A stretch of 64,000 nucleotides of DNA from Methylosarcina fibrata AML-C10 (lineage in GTDB: Bacteria; Pseudomonadota; Gammaproteobacteria; Methylococcales; Methylomonadaceae). Below are positions 27,914 to 37,299 of the stretch, piece after piece. A program made the position numbers and the translations under genes. The notes under the pieces are model-generated. The model saw only the letters and a list, made by a program, of their open reading frames with translations. It was not told the origin of the DNA and searched no databases. How positions within the stretch are numbered: position 1 is the stretch's first letter; each line of letters starts with the position of its first letter. Where the stretch lies: contig NZ_KB889965.1 of NCBI RefSeq assembly GCF_000372865.1, positions 4,609,786 through 4,673,785 on the forward strand. Direction: 5' to 3'.

Positions 27914-29839
27914 ATGCCTGCAACACTTTCGTATCCCGGTGTCTATATCGAGGAAATACCCAGCGGCGTCCGGACCATTACCGGCGTGGCGACGTCCATT
28001 ACGGCGTTTATTGGGCGGGCCAAACGTGGACCAGTCGACGAACCAATTACAATTAATGGTTATCCTGATTTCGAGCGTATTTTTGGAGGTTTATGGCAAG
28101 AAAGTCGTTTAGGTTTTGCCGTTCGTGACTTTTTTCTCAATGGCGGTGGACAGGCTGTGGTTGTACGGGTATTCCACCCAACGTTCGGACCCGGAGAACA
28201 AGGAAAAGCAAAAACAGCAGCAGAAGCGGTAGCCAAAGAAGCGAACGATGCAGCCGGCAGTGACTTAACTGCGAAGCTTGACGATGCGAAAGTTACCGAT
28301 ATTCAAAAAAAAGCTGATGATAAAGCCAAGGAATTCGATAGCGAGTCCGATCCCGAAAAAAAAGCCGCTCAAGCAGTACTGGCAACAGTCGTTTTGGTCG
28401 CCAAAAAGGACGCCAAGGTTGGCGATGTCAAGAATGCGATTGACGCAGCGGTTAAAAACGCAGCGCCAGTTACCCAAGCGACACTTACGATAGGCACTAC
28501 CAATCAACTTAAGCTTGAGGCGGCGTTTGAGGGAGTATGGGGGAATGATTTGCGTGCCAGAGTCGATCATGAACGTCCCAAAGAGCTACCGGAGAGTTAC
28601 AAGGCTTTCGGCCTGGCCTTAGATGACTTATTCAATCTCATCGTTCGGGATATGAAGACAGGGAATAGCGAGGTCTATCGCAACCTGACTGTCAAATCCG
28701 GACCTCGAACGATAGACAAAGTGTTGGAAAACGAGTCGAAACTCGTCAGGGTGACACAGATGCCAAATGATGTTCCTGACGCCAGCGATCCTTCTGACAT
28801 TTCTGATGCGGACAAAAAAATTGTTCCTTTTTCAAATGAAGATGTGGCCGTTAACAAACGCTCAGTAGGCGTAACGGATCGGGCGAGCGATGGTTCGAAT
28901 CTGGCTCAAGATGACTTTACCGGCGATGGCAAGGAAGCAGATAGTAAAGGTCTTTATGCGCTTGAGCGGCTTTTTGCTCGGGATGGCCTCTTCAATTTGC
29001 TTTGTATACCGCCTTACAAATTCGACGATCCGAGTGGCGACGTAGATACCGACTTATGGGCAAAAGCGGCGGCGTACTGCGAAAAACGCAGGGCCATGCT
29101 GATTATTGACCCGCCCAGCTCTTGGAGAAGCAAAACCGATGCGCGCAACAATTTCGTTGGAGGAGATAACGAATTTCCCGGTATTAGGAGCAAAAACGCG
29201 GCCCTTTTCTTTCCTAGGTTGATCCAGCCAAATTCACTCCGCGACAACCAGATGGAAGATTTTGTGCCATGTGGCGCGGTAGCGGGCATTTTTTCCAGGA
29301 CAGATGTCCAGCGTGGTGTATGGAAAGCGCCGGCAGGAATCGAGGCGACTTTAATGAGCGTACCAAAACTGAGTGTTCCGATGACCGACGAGGAGAATGG
29401 CGAGTTAAATCCATTAGGTATTAATTGCCTTCGATCGTTTCCCGCAACGGGCAGAATCATTTGGGGATCCCGCACCCTACGCGGCGCCGATCAACTTGCC
29501 GACGAATGGAAATACATCCCCGTCCGCCGCACCGCTTTATTCCTTGAGGAAAGCCTGTTCCGCGGCTTGAAATGGGTCGTTTTCGAACCCAACGATGAAC
29601 CTTTGTGGGCGCAAATCCGCCTCAACGTCGGCGCCTTCATGAACAACCTGTTTCGGCAAGGCGCCTTTCAAGGACGCACTGCGCGGGAAGCTTATCTGGT
29701 TAAATGCGACAGCGAAACAACCACTCAAAACGACATCAATCTGGGCGTCGTGAACGTAGTCGTTGGATTCGCGCCGTTGAAACCGGCAGAATTCGTCGTC
29801 ATCAAAATCCAGCAACTCGCTGGACAGATTCAAGTTTAA
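27914..29839 (+). CDS. contractile sheath protein (phage tail sheath family)
   Basis: 641 residues. Forms the contractile outer sheath around the tube. The N-terminal SYPGVYIEEIPSGVRTITGV and TAFIGRAKRGPVDEP segments are the sheath signature. The C-terminal domain (about 480-641) has WKYIPVRRTALFLEESL, NEPLW-type and FAPLKPAEFVVIKIQQ segments that make the inter-subunit handshake. A Lys/Ala/Asp-rich insertion at about residues 97-190 is unlike the rest and is probably a helical surface domain. Only one sheath gene exists here, where Afp and PVC have three. RBS AGGAG before ATG 27914. Confidence 0.95.
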   Translation: MPATLSYPGVYIEEIPSGVRTITGVATSITAFIGRAKRGPVDEPITINGYPDFERIFGGLWQESRLGFAVRDFFLNGGGQAVVVRVFHPTFGPGEQGKAKTAAEAVAKEANDAAGSDLTAKLDDAKVTDIQKKADDKAKEFDSESDPEKKAAQAVLATVVLVAKKDAKVGDVKNAIDAAVKNAAPVTQATLTIGTTNQLKLEAAFEGVWGNDLRARVDHERPKELPESYKAFGLALDDLFNLIVRDMKTGNSEVYRNLTVKSGPRTIDKVLENESKLVRVTQMPNDVPDASDPSDISDADKKIVPFSNEDVAVNKRSVGVTDRASDGSNLAQDDFTGDGKEADSKGLYALERLFARDGLFNLLCIPPYKFDDPSGDVDTDLWAKAAAYCEKRRAMLIIDPPSSWRSKTDARNNFVGGDNEFPGIRSKNAALFFPRLIQPNSLRDNQMEDFVPCGAVAGIFSRTDVQRGVWKAPAGIEATLMSVPKLSVPMTDEENGELNPLGINCLRSFPATGRIIWGSRTLRGADQLADEWKYIPVRRTALFLEESLFRGLKWVVFEPNDEPLWAQIRLNVGAFMNNLFRQGAFQGRTAREAYLVKCDSETTTQNDINLGVVNVVVGFAPLKPAEFVVIKIQQLAGQIQV

Positions 29840-29851
29840 GGAGTTGCTACC

Positions 29852-30385
29852 ATGGCCGCGCTAGTTGCTAAACCCAACCGTTACGATCCCTATAAAAATT
29901 TCAAATTCCGCGTTAAATTCGGAACCAGTCCCGACTATGTCGCCGGCATCAGTAAAGTCGGCGCATTGAAACGGACGACGGAAGTCGTCGAACATCGCGA
30001 AGGCGGCGATCCGAGCACCAGCCGGAAGTCGCCCGGCAGAAACAAATTCGAAGCGATTACGCTGGAGCGGGGCGTCACCCATGATACCGCCTTCGAAGAC
30101 TGGGCGCGTAAAGTCTGGAACTTTAACGCCAGCGACGACGGCAAAGGAGGACAAGCGTCATCTTTGGCCGATTTCCGCAAGGAAGTTATTATCGACGTCT
30201 TCAACGAGGCGGGACAAAAAGTCATTTCCTATACGGTGCACCGATGCTGGGTCTCTGAATACCAGGCCTTGCCCGATTTGGACGCCAATGCCAATGCGGT
30301 CGCCATTCAAACGATCAAGCTGGAAAACGAGGGCTGGGAACGGGATACCGACTTCCAGGTTCTCGATGAACCGAATTTTGATTGA
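29852..30385 (+). CDS. inner tube protein (T4 gp19/Hcp-like)
   Basis: 177 residues. Hexameric ring protein that stacks into the inner tube. The opening NRYDPYKNFKFRVKF, the VGALKRTTEVVEHREGGDPS loop and the EAITLERGVTHD segment are typical of the gp19-like tube family of eCIS. It lies 12 bases after the sheath gene, the usual sheath-tube order, and is the only tube gene apart from the adaptor at 42103. Confidence 0.95.
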   Translation: MAALVAKPNRYDPYKNFKFRVKFGTSPDYVAGISKVGALKRTTEVVEHREGGDPSTSRKSPGRNKFEAITLERGVTHDTAFEDWARKVWNFNASDDGKGGQASSLADFRKEVIIDVFNEAGQKVISYTVHRCWVSEYQALPDLDANANAVAIQTIKLENEGWERDTDFQVLDEPNFD

Positions 30386-30402
30386 TACAGCAGAGGCTTC
30401 TC

Positions 30403-31131
30403 ATGGTGACCGCATCGGAGCTATTGGCAGTTTGGGAAAAGGGCATTGACCGTGCCATGTTCGAGCGGGCGTTGTTGTTGCTTGAAGCGGTATCGGGAGA
30501 ATCCCGGGAAAATCTGGCCGAACTGACGATAGGCCAACGCGACCTGCGCTTGCTTGAATTGCGCGAAATGCTCTTTGGCCGTGCGCTGCCCTGTTTGACC
30601 GCTTGCCCGGCTTGCCATGAGCCGCTCGAACTCAATCTTGACAGCGATGACCTGCGGGTTGCCGAAGAAACTCGCCCGGGGCAAGCCCGCCATACGCTTG
30701 CCATTGATGGGTTAACACTCGAATACCGCTTGCCCGACAGCTTCGATTTATCGGCTGCAAGTTCTGCAGCGGACCGCCATAACGCCCGCGAAATAGTGCT
30801 GGGGCGCTGTTTGCTGGCCGCTTGCGACGGAGCTGACGAAGTGGCTTATACCGCCTTGCCACCCAAAGTGCTGGATGCGCTTGCAAGCGCCATGGCCGAA
30901 GCCGATCCGCAAAGCCATCTGGAACTGGCTTTAACCTGCCCGGCGTGCGGGCAAAACTGGTCGACGGTATTCGATATTGTCTCTTATCTGTGGAGCGAAA
31001 TCCAAAACTGGGCGATGCGTACGCTCCGCGAGGTTTATCTGTTGGCGTCTGCGTTCGGATGGCGGGAAGCCGACATTTTGGCGCTGAGTCCGCTGCGCCG
31101 GCAGCTTTATCTACAGAGTGCAGGCGCATGA
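30403..31131 (+). CDS. T4 gp26-like baseplate protein with two Cys pairs
   Basis: 242 residues from ATG 30403 (RBS AGAGG); the frame opens at ATG 30382 inside the tube gene, but that start has no conservation. Helical ends enclose two CPxC knuckles, C68/C71 and C179/C182, which could together bind one Zn ion. The segment ERALLLLEAVSGES and the DLRLLELREMLFG helix resemble the small baseplate/assembly proteins that follow the tube gene in eCIS clusters. A role in baseplate or assembly is inferred from this position. Stop overlaps the next ATG by 4 bp. Confidence 0.75.
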   Translation: MVTASELLAVWEKGIDRAMFERALLLLEAVSGESRENLAELTIGQRDLRLLELREMLFGRALPCLTACPACHEPLELNLDSDDLRVAEETRPGQARHTLAIDGLTLEYRLPDSFDLSAASSAADRHNAREIVLGRCLLAACDGADEVAYTALPPKVLDALASAMAEADPQSHLELALTCPACGQNWSTVFDIVSYLWSEIQNWAMRTLREVYLLASAFGWREADILALSPLRRQLYLQSAGA

Positions 31132-32111
31132 GCGATTTTATCAGCCATTTGTTTGACCGCAGTTTCAAGTCCGACGATAGACCGGAAAACGTGCGTCCGC
31201 GCTTGCCTTCGCTGTTCGAAAAATCGTCGGCCGGTCAAACGGAATTCAATACGCCGTTCTTCAATCACGTTGAACAAACGAATGACGAAACAGAATTTTC
31301 CCCGGTAGGGAAGAGCATCGATCGCCACCCAATGGCACCCCGCGAGCGAGACACGGCTGCCGCAGGCATTCAAGAAATTGTCAATACGTCGCCGACGATT
31401 GCGCCTGTAGTTTCCCAATTCAGGAAAGAGAATGGTCATTCGAATACGCCATTTGGAACAGATCAATTATCCGGTTCCCGGAAGAGCACGGAAAGGATGT
31501 CAAGCCCAAACGATGCGCTGGAGCAGGAATTCGTATTCCGCTCAATTCCATCCTTGTTACAGGGATCCATCGAAAATAGCTCCGATACCGCTCAACGCTT
31601 AGAGAATAAGTCAGGAAATACCATGATGCCGAATTTGCCGGTGTCGCCCCCATTGGGCGAGAAACAAGATTATAAAACGGCAAGATCTGAAACCGGTTTC
31701 AATAACTTACCGGAAAAAAATGAATTTCAACCTTTGCCGGGCAATCAACATGATGTTACCAAGTTGTCGTCGAGCTTCGTTGCCGATTCCGCACTGCTGG
31801 AGCGGCTGGTAACAGAAAAAATAGCTTTGCAAGGTAACACGGCGCGGAAACCATCATACCTTCTGGCGCCGGCGGACACGTCGAATCTCAACGTCCCATG
31901 GCCGCAAGCGGCAGCCAATAAACAGCCGTTGGATAACAACAACGGAATGGCATCGAACCCGCCGGAACCAACGATACAGGTTACCATCGGCCGCATTGAA
32001 ATCCGGGCAACTCAATCCACACCTGGCAGTGTTCGCCGGAATCAAGATAAGAGGCCCGCCACGATGAGCCTGGAAGAATACCTCAACAAACGCAACGGCG
32101 GTGCAGGATGA
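31128..32111 (+). CDS. low-complexity, probably disordered eCIS protein
   Basis: 327 residues from ATG 31128, which overlaps the previous stop (ATGA). The open frame extends upstream but only as a shadow. The body is rich in Ser, Asn, Pro, Thr and charged residues with no clear fold. The last 60 residues carry an ordered tail, IQVTIGRIEIRATQ then MSLEEYLNKRNGG, a pattern I associate with proteins at this place in eCIS operons. It could be a linker, a chaperone or a length-control (tape-measure-like) factor; no other tape-measure candidate is obvious. Function is unknown. Confidence 0.7.
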   Translation: MSDFISHLFDRSFKSDDRPENVRPRLPSLFEKSSAGQTEFNTPFFNHVEQTNDETEFSPVGKSIDRHPMAPRERDTAAAGIQEIVNTSPTIAPVVSQFRKENGHSNTPFGTDQLSGSRKSTERMSSPNDALEQEFVFRSIPSLLQGSIENSSDTAQRLENKSGNTMMPNLPVSPPLGEKQDYKTARSETGFNNLPEKNEFQPLPGNQHDVTKLSSSFVADSALLERLVTEKIALQGNTARKPSYLLAPADTSNLNVPWPQAAANKQPLDNNNGMASNPPEPTIQVTIGRIEIRATQSTPGSVRRNQDKRPATMSLEEYLNKRNGGAG

Positions 32112-33370
32112 GCAATTTTCTCGCCATTGCGACTGTCACGGAAGTCCTGGGCCAAATGATACTGACCGCGGCTGAAAATGCCATAGGGGGGCAAACGGTT
32201 GTTTTAAATAAAAAACGCCCCGAAGACCCTGCCGCAGCGGATTCACCTAACGTCTATGTGTATTTGTATCAAGTGACCACAAATGGCGCTTTACGCAATA
32301 ACGACTTGCCAAACCGGTCTACCGATGGCCGTTTACAAAAAAAGCCACAAGCGGCGCTTGATCTTTATTATTTGATTGCTTTTTATGGCAATGATAGCGA
32401 ATTGGAGTCGCAGCGTATGTTAGGCGCGGTGGTACGCGACCTGCATGCCCACTCGATATTGGGCCGGGAGCAAATTCGCACCGGTCTGGAGGGGAAAAGT
32501 TATCTGGCCGGTTCGGATTTGGCTGAAGCCGTTGAATTAGTTAAATTTACCCCGGTATCGCTCTCGCTCGAAGAAAACTCCAAATTATGGTCGATTCTGC
32601 TGCAAACCAGGCACGCCCTCTCGGTTGCCTACCAGGCCTCGGTCGTACTCATCGAAAGCGAGGAAACCCCGCAACAAGCCTTGCCGGTCAGCGACCGGGG
32701 CGTCACCGGCATCCCGTTCATACAGCCGCTTATCGAACAGCTCAGGGTCCTGGATAATAATGGCGCCGAACTGCCCATCAATCAAGCCATCGAATTGGGC
32801 GCAGCTCTTCTCATCAAAGGCAAGCGCTTGCAAGGGCAAGTCACCCAGATCTTTATCAACGATGCGGAAATAACCGCGGCTTCGATATCGGATTCCGAAA
32901 TTCGGCTTATTCCGTTGGCCGACCCGTTGCCGGATGGGTCGGCATTGCGCGCCGGCATCAAAAGCTTGCAGATTGTCCACAGCGTGCCGCTGGGAGAGCC
33001 CCCCGAAACGCATTCTTTTAGCGGTTCCAATGTTTTTCCTTTTCCGCTTCGGCCAATGCCGACGGTTTCCATGCAAGGATCGGCCGTTCGCATCCGGTTT
33101 GCCCCTAAAGTAGGCAGAACGCAGCGGGTGTTCCTGCTCCTCAATGAACTGACGAATAATCCCAAACCTAAAGGTTATCGCTTGAGCGCACCCAAAGACA
33201 ACGGCATCACGGACACCGATGTGACTGAAACCGATACGATCGATTTTCCGACAGCCGACATCGTCGACAACGGCACCTATTTAGTGCGCGTGCAGGTGGA
33301 CGGCGCCGAAAGCCTGCTGCAAAAAGATGCCGGCGGCAAATACGATCAACCCCGGGTGACCGTGCCATGA
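32108..33370 (+). CDS. DUF4255 tube/sheath terminator (Afp16/Pvc16-like)
   Basis: 420 residues. The N-terminal 190 residues are a DUF4255 domain (VYVYLYQVTTNGALRNNDLP, ALDLYYLIAFYGND), the family of the cap that ends tube and sheath growth. The rest contains a predicted Ig/IPT-like beta domain (about 195-300) and a second beta domain near the C-terminus, so it is longer than a plain cap. ATG overlaps the previous stop, and its own stop overlaps the ATPase ATG. Confidence 0.88.
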   Translation: MSNFLAIATVTEVLGQMILTAAENAIGGQTVVLNKKRPEDPAAADSPNVYVYLYQVTTNGALRNNDLPNRSTDGRLQKKPQAALDLYYLIAFYGNDSELESQRMLGAVVRDLHAHSILGREQIRTGLEGKSYLAGSDLAEAVELVKFTPVSLSLEENSKLWSILLQTRHALSVAYQASVVLIESEETPQQALPVSDRGVTGIPFIQPLIEQLRVLDNNGAELPINQAIELGAALLIKGKRLQGQVTQIFINDAEITAASISDSEIRLIPLADPLPDGSALRAGIKSLQIVHSVPLGEPPETHSFSGSNVFPFPLRPMPTVSMQGSAVRIRFAPKVGRTQRVFLLLNELTNNPKPKGYRLSAPKDNGITDTDVTETDTIDFPTADIVDNGTYLVRVQVDGAESLLQKDAGGKYDQPRVTVP

Positions 33371-35463
33371 ACAACTTGGAGCAACAATGGCAGGATGCAA
33401 ATAATGCCTATCTGGGCAAATCCCTCGAGTGGCTCAGGTTACGCCTGCAACAACAGGCCGAACGATACGTTGCGGTCTCGCAAACAACAGTAGAGCAAGA
33501 AAAAAAATCAAGCTGGTTTAGTTGTAAAACCAAAACGGAAAAAACCGCTTCACCGGCTGCGATCGATGCGGACGACCTTGCCCGGCTGGAGCAGGAGTTA
33601 ATCCAGGCAGAGTCCGCCGCCCAGCCCTCCGCCCCGATCCTTTTAGGCCAGCGGCTGGGGCTGTCTCGATTCGAACAACGGCTGCTGCTCTTGTGCGCCG
33701 CGATGGAACTGGATCCCAATATGGCAGAGCTTTGCAGCCGCGCCCAAAACGACTCGCAGCGTCTGTATCCAACCTTCGCGCTGGCTTTTACCTTGTTTCC
33801 TGATCCGGATTGGAGCGTACTGGCGGCGACCAGCCCGCTCCGCTATTGGCGCTTGCTCGAAATTCATCAACCCGGCCCCCGGCCTTTGACGGTCAGCGCC
33901 TTGCACCTGGACGAACGCATTCTGAATTATCTCAAAGGGCTCAATTATCTGGACGACAGGTTAGCCGCTTATATTGCGCCGCTGGATTATTCCGATACTC
34001 GATACGGCGTGCTTCCCGCATCGCAGCAAACAGTGGTCGATGCCATTTTGTATCATGCCCAACAGAAGTTCGATGGCCAGGCGCACATCATTCAACTGCT
34101 CGGTACGGATCGCGTCAGCAAACAAGCGGTCGCCAATGCAACGGCAAAAACACTGGGACGCCAACTCTTCCGTATGCCTGCCGAACTTTTACCCGCACAA
34201 AGCGCGGAACTGGAGTCATTAGTGCGGCTTTGGCAGCGGGAAAGTTACTTGCTGCCTTTAGCCTTGTATCTGGACTGCGGCGAAGATACAGAAGGCCAGG
34301 CGGCACAGGCGATTCAGCGCTTTGTTTCCCGTCTTGACGGCTGGGTCTTTGTGGATACGCGCGAACTCAGGCCGGGTCTGGGCGCGGCCGGCACGGCGTT
34401 CGACGTGCAAAAACCGACACCCGCCGAACAAATGTCCGCCTGGCTTGCCGAGGCTTCGGCCATTAGTCGGGACGACGCCGGTCGTTTGGCCAATCAATTC
34501 AACCTGAATTTATCCACCATCCGCGACATTGCCCACGGCGCGCAACCAGAAAATACCGGCGATGGCCAAGCCCTAAGCGCAAGTCTCTGGCAAGGCTGCC
34601 TGCTTCATACCCGTCCGCAACTGGACAAGCTGGCGCAACGCATCGAACCCAAAGCGGCCTGGAATGATTTGGTCTTGCCGGATGAAACCAAAGGGCTGCT
34701 GAAACAAATCGCCGAACAGGTGCCGAACCGGCATAAGGTCTACGACGACTGGGGCTTCAGGCAAAAAATGAGCCGTGGTTTGGGCATCAGCGTGCTGTTC
34801 GCCGGCGCCAGCGGCACCGGGAAAACGATGGCGGCGGAAGTCCTGGCCAAGGAACTCGATCTCAATCTGTATCGGATCGATCTGTCGGCGGTGGTCAGTA
34901 AATACATCGGCGAGACCGAAAAAAACCTGCGCAAAGTGTTCGAGGCAGCCGAAGACGGCGGCACACTGCTGTTTTTCGACGAAGCCGACGCCTTGTTCGG
35001 CAAGCGCAGCGAAGTCAAGGATGCCCACGACCGCTTCGCCAACATAGAAGTCGCCGATTTGCTGCAACGCATGGAAGCCTACAGCGGCCTGGCGATTCTG
35101 GCGACCAACATGAAAAGCGCTTTGGATACGGCGTTTCTGCGGCGCTTGCGTTTTATCGTCAACTTCGCCTTTCCCGGTGCGGCGGAAAGAAAGCTTATTT
35201 GGCAAAAAGCCTTTACCGGTAAAGTCTTCAAACCGGAAACCGAATTTGGCGACCTGGACTTCGACCGCCTGTCCCAATTCAACCTGACCGGCGGCAACAT
35301 CCACAGCATCGCCCTGAACGCGGCTTTTCTGGCCGCGCAAAACAACGAATACGTCACCATGCGCCACGTCATGCAGGCCGTGCGCACCGAATTCCGCAAG
35401 CTCGACAAGCCCATCAATGAAGCCGAGTTTCGGACGATGGAAGTCGTCAGGAGCAACGCATGA
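33367..35463 (+). CDS. eCIS AAA+ ATPase (Afp15/Pvc15-like)
   Basis: 698 residues. A variable N-terminal half (1-430) with a decayed ATPase-like layout precedes a complete AAA+ module: Walker A GASGTGKT (480-487), Walker B FFDEADALFG with D538/E539, an Arg-finger region (LRRLRFIVNF) and the C-terminal helical lid. Afp15-type ATPases are needed for assembly or for loading and unfolding of cargo. ATGA overlaps join it to both neighbours. The effector genes follow directly. Confidence 0.94.
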   Translation: MNNLEQQWQDANNAYLGKSLEWLRLRLQQQAERYVAVSQTTVEQEKKSSWFSCKTKTEKTASPAAIDADDLARLEQELIQAESAAQPSAPILLGQRLGLSRFEQRLLLLCAAMELDPNMAELCSRAQNDSQRLYPTFALAFTLFPDPDWSVLAATSPLRYWRLLEIHQPGPRPLTVSALHLDERILNYLKGLNYLDDRLAAYIAPLDYSDTRYGVLPASQQTVVDAILYHAQQKFDGQAHIIQLLGTDRVSKQAVANATAKTLGRQLFRMPAELLPAQSAELESLVRLWQRESYLLPLALYLDCGEDTEGQAAQAIQRFVSRLDGWVFVDTRELRPGLGAAGTAFDVQKPTPAEQMSAWLAEASAISRDDAGRLANQFNLNLSTIRDIAHGAQPENTGDGQALSASLWQGCLLHTRPQLDKLAQRIEPKAAWNDLVLPDETKGLLKQIAEQVPNRHKVYDDWGFRQKMSRGLGISVLFAGASGTGKTMAAEVLAKELDLNLYRIDLSAVVSKYIGETEKNLRKVFEAAEDGGTLLFFDEADALFGKRSEVKDAHDRFANIEVADLLQRMEAYSGLAILATNMKSALDTAFLRRLRFIVNFAFPGAAERKLIWQKAFTGKVFKPETEFGDLDFDRLSQFNLTGGNIHSIALNAAFLAAQNNEYVTMRHVMQAVRTEFRKLDKPINEAEFRTMEVVRSNA

Positions 35464-35720
35464 ACATCAACCTGCACATCGAACGGCTGGTTCTGGACGG
35501 CGTGAACATCGAGCCACGTCAGCGTCCATTACTGCAAGAGGCTTTGCAGGTCGAACTGAGCCGTTTATTGACAAGCGGCGGATTATCCCGGGATTTTGCC
35601 GGTGGTCTTGCCGTGCCGCGAATCTCCGCGCCCAATATCCCATTAGTGGCAAATATCCACCCGGCGCAACTTGGCCAGCAAATCGCCCGGTCGATTTATG
35701 AAGGCATCGGCCATGAATAA
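35460..35720 (+). CDS. small conserved eCIS protein
   Basis: 86 residues, no signal peptide. Opening helix-strand MNINLHIERLVLDGV, then a long amphipathic helix (RPLLQEALQVELSRLLTSGG), a Pro/Ile-rich linker and a final helix (QLGQQIARSIYEGI). This layout is common for a small protein after the eCIS ATPase. It could be an adaptor between ATPase and cargo, but nothing in the sequence proves it. ATG overlaps the ATPase stop; its stop lies inside the start of the first effector gene. Confidence 0.7.
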   Translation: MNINLHIERLVLDGVNIEPRQRPLLQEALQVELSRLLTSGGLSRDFAGGLAVPRISAPNIPLVANIHPAQLGQQIARSIYEGIGHE

Positions 35721-37191
35721 AACAACCTTGGCTCCGCAAGCCAAAACCGCCGGTTTAATGCCGTCTTCGCAAAGAACACTTCAGCGCAAATGCGCTTGCG
35801 GCAATCATGCGATGGCGGGTGGTCAGTGTGAAGAATGTGCGAAGAAAAAAAGCATATTACAACGCAAGCTAGCGATTGGCGCGAGTAACGATCCGTTGGA
35901 GCAGGAAGCGGATAGAGTAGCCGATCAAGTCATGTCCATGCCGTTAAGTTCAAAAGTTAATGTAATTCCACCGCGCATTCAGCGTTTTAGTGGGCAAGCT
36001 AGTGAAGGTTTAGAGACCGCACCTCCCAGCGTAGACCGCGTGTTGTCCAGTTCCGGCAAGCCATTGGAACCGGCATTACGTCATGATATGGAAGCGCGTT
36101 TTGGGCATGATTTTTCACAAGTTCGGGTTTATACGGGAAGTGCTGCGGAGCAATCGGCACGGGATGTAAACGCACATGCTTATACGATGGGCAATAACGT
36201 TGTGTTTGGTAATGGGCAGTATATGCCGGAAACATTTTATGGGCGACGATTACTTGCGCATGAGTTGACTCATGTAGTGCAACAACACAGTACGGACGAA
36301 CCATACATTCAGAGAACTCTTGCAGGGTGCCAGGATCTCTTGACTAATCCGAGTGTAGTGAGCTTGATTTCTGGCACACTTGTGCACCGGATAATTGGCA
36401 CTCATTTTCGACAAACAGTATCGGGAGCTCGAAATGTTTTTATCCCGGGTGCATCTGCTGGTCCTCTACGATCTCAAGCTATCTGTGGCGGAGACAATCC
36501 AGTAATTGACCCACAGATTATTGGAGGTATTTCTGGTGCAGGTATACCCGATCTTGCTCGTGTTACACCGGGCGGAATACTTCAGGTTGCAGAGATAAAA
36601 CCAGCTGCTATTCCCTGTCTTATCGATGGAGAAGAACAACTGTTGCGTTATATTGATCAAGGTAACGCACAAGATGTGTCACAAATATCGTGGAGAGCTT
36701 CACTTGGTGTGACAGTGGTTTCGCCAATACTTGAAAGTGCCTATACGCCTCCAAATTTCCAGATATCTGTACCAGGCATTGCAAGAGCAGAATTGAGAAC
36801 TGCATGGTGTACTCCAGGATTGCTTGCATACACGGTTAATGTATCTGGTCAGCCAATTGTAGTGCCTGTACCTCAAACACGACGTAATGAGGAAAGACAA
36901 CGGCTTAGAAATGAGGCTAATACTCGCGCTATTCCAGTAGCTGTCGGAATCGGTGCCACTGCAGTCGTTGCGGTTGCTGGGAGAGCGCTATGGAGACATT
37001 TCTGGCGTGCGGTTATACAACGTTTTGCTATTAGAGGAGCGATCGCTCTTGGTCTCTCCGCAGCAGATGGGCCGCTACTGTTTGGGGAGCTTGTATCCCT
37101 TGGTTTGGCTGTGGTGACAATCATTCAGATAATCCAAGATTGGAATGATCTTTGGCGTGAAGCAGACCGGATTTCAGCATCTGAGTCATAA
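35713..37191 (+). CDS. DUF4157 effector 1 with PD-(D/E)XK-like C-terminal region
   Basis: 492 residues from ATG 35713, which overlaps the previous stop. Cys pairs C27/C29 and C39/C42 form a possible Zn knuckle. The stretch KSILQRKL...ASNDPLEQEADRVADQVM is shared with effector 2. A DUF4157 domain (about 112-191) ends in HELTHVVQQ (183-191), a metallopeptidase HExxH. The C-terminal 290 residues are new and AT-richer: AGIPD (276-280), EIK (294-296) and Q309 fit a PD-(D/E)XK nuclease core. Hydrophobic segments at 407-423 and 442-475 could insert into a membrane. No signal peptide. A payload of the injection system is the likely role. Confidence 0.8.
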   Translation: MNKTTLAPQAKTAGLMPSSQRTLQRKCACGNHAMAGGQCEECAKKKSILQRKLAIGASNDPLEQEADRVADQVMSMPLSSKVNVIPPRIQRFSGQASEGLETAPPSVDRVLSSSGKPLEPALRHDMEARFGHDFSQVRVYTGSAAEQSARDVNAHAYTMGNNVVFGNGQYMPETFYGRRLLAHELTHVVQQHSTDEPYIQRTLAGCQDLLTNPSVVSLISGTLVHRIIGTHFRQTVSGARNVFIPGASAGPLRSQAICGGDNPVIDPQIIGGISGAGIPDLARVTPGGILQVAEIKPAAIPCLIDGEEQLLRYIDQGNAQDVSQISWRASLGVTVVSPILESAYTPPNFQISVPGIARAELRTAWCTPGLLAYTVNVSGQPIVVPVPQTRRNEERQRLRNEANTRAIPVAVGIGATAVVAVAGRALWRHFWRAVIQRFAIRGAIALGLSAADGPLLFGELVSLGLAVVTIIQIIQDWNDLWREADRISASES

Positions 37192-37210
37192 ATTAGCCAT
37201 ATAGCCCGCA

Positions 37211-37242
37211 TAGGGCGGATTAGCAGAGCGTAATCCGCCGCA
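37211..37242. repeat. REP-like palindrome 3
   Basis: GGCGGATTA - GCAGAGCG - TAATCCGCC: a 9-bp perfect stem whose core resembles the palindromes at 27248 and 27342. It lies in the 108-bp gap between effector 1 and the subtilase gene, the largest break inside the first half of the operon. It may mark a recombination point or reduce downstream transcription. Confidence 0.65.
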
Positions 37243-37299
37243 TGGAAGGGATACAAAATGAGAGCAAGGTATTTAACAAACATACGAGGAGACAAGATC

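Noticed and set aside
34573-35367. 264-codon minus-strand frame within the AAA+ ATPase gene
   Set aside because: Mirror of the conserved ATPase frame; no recognisable protein.
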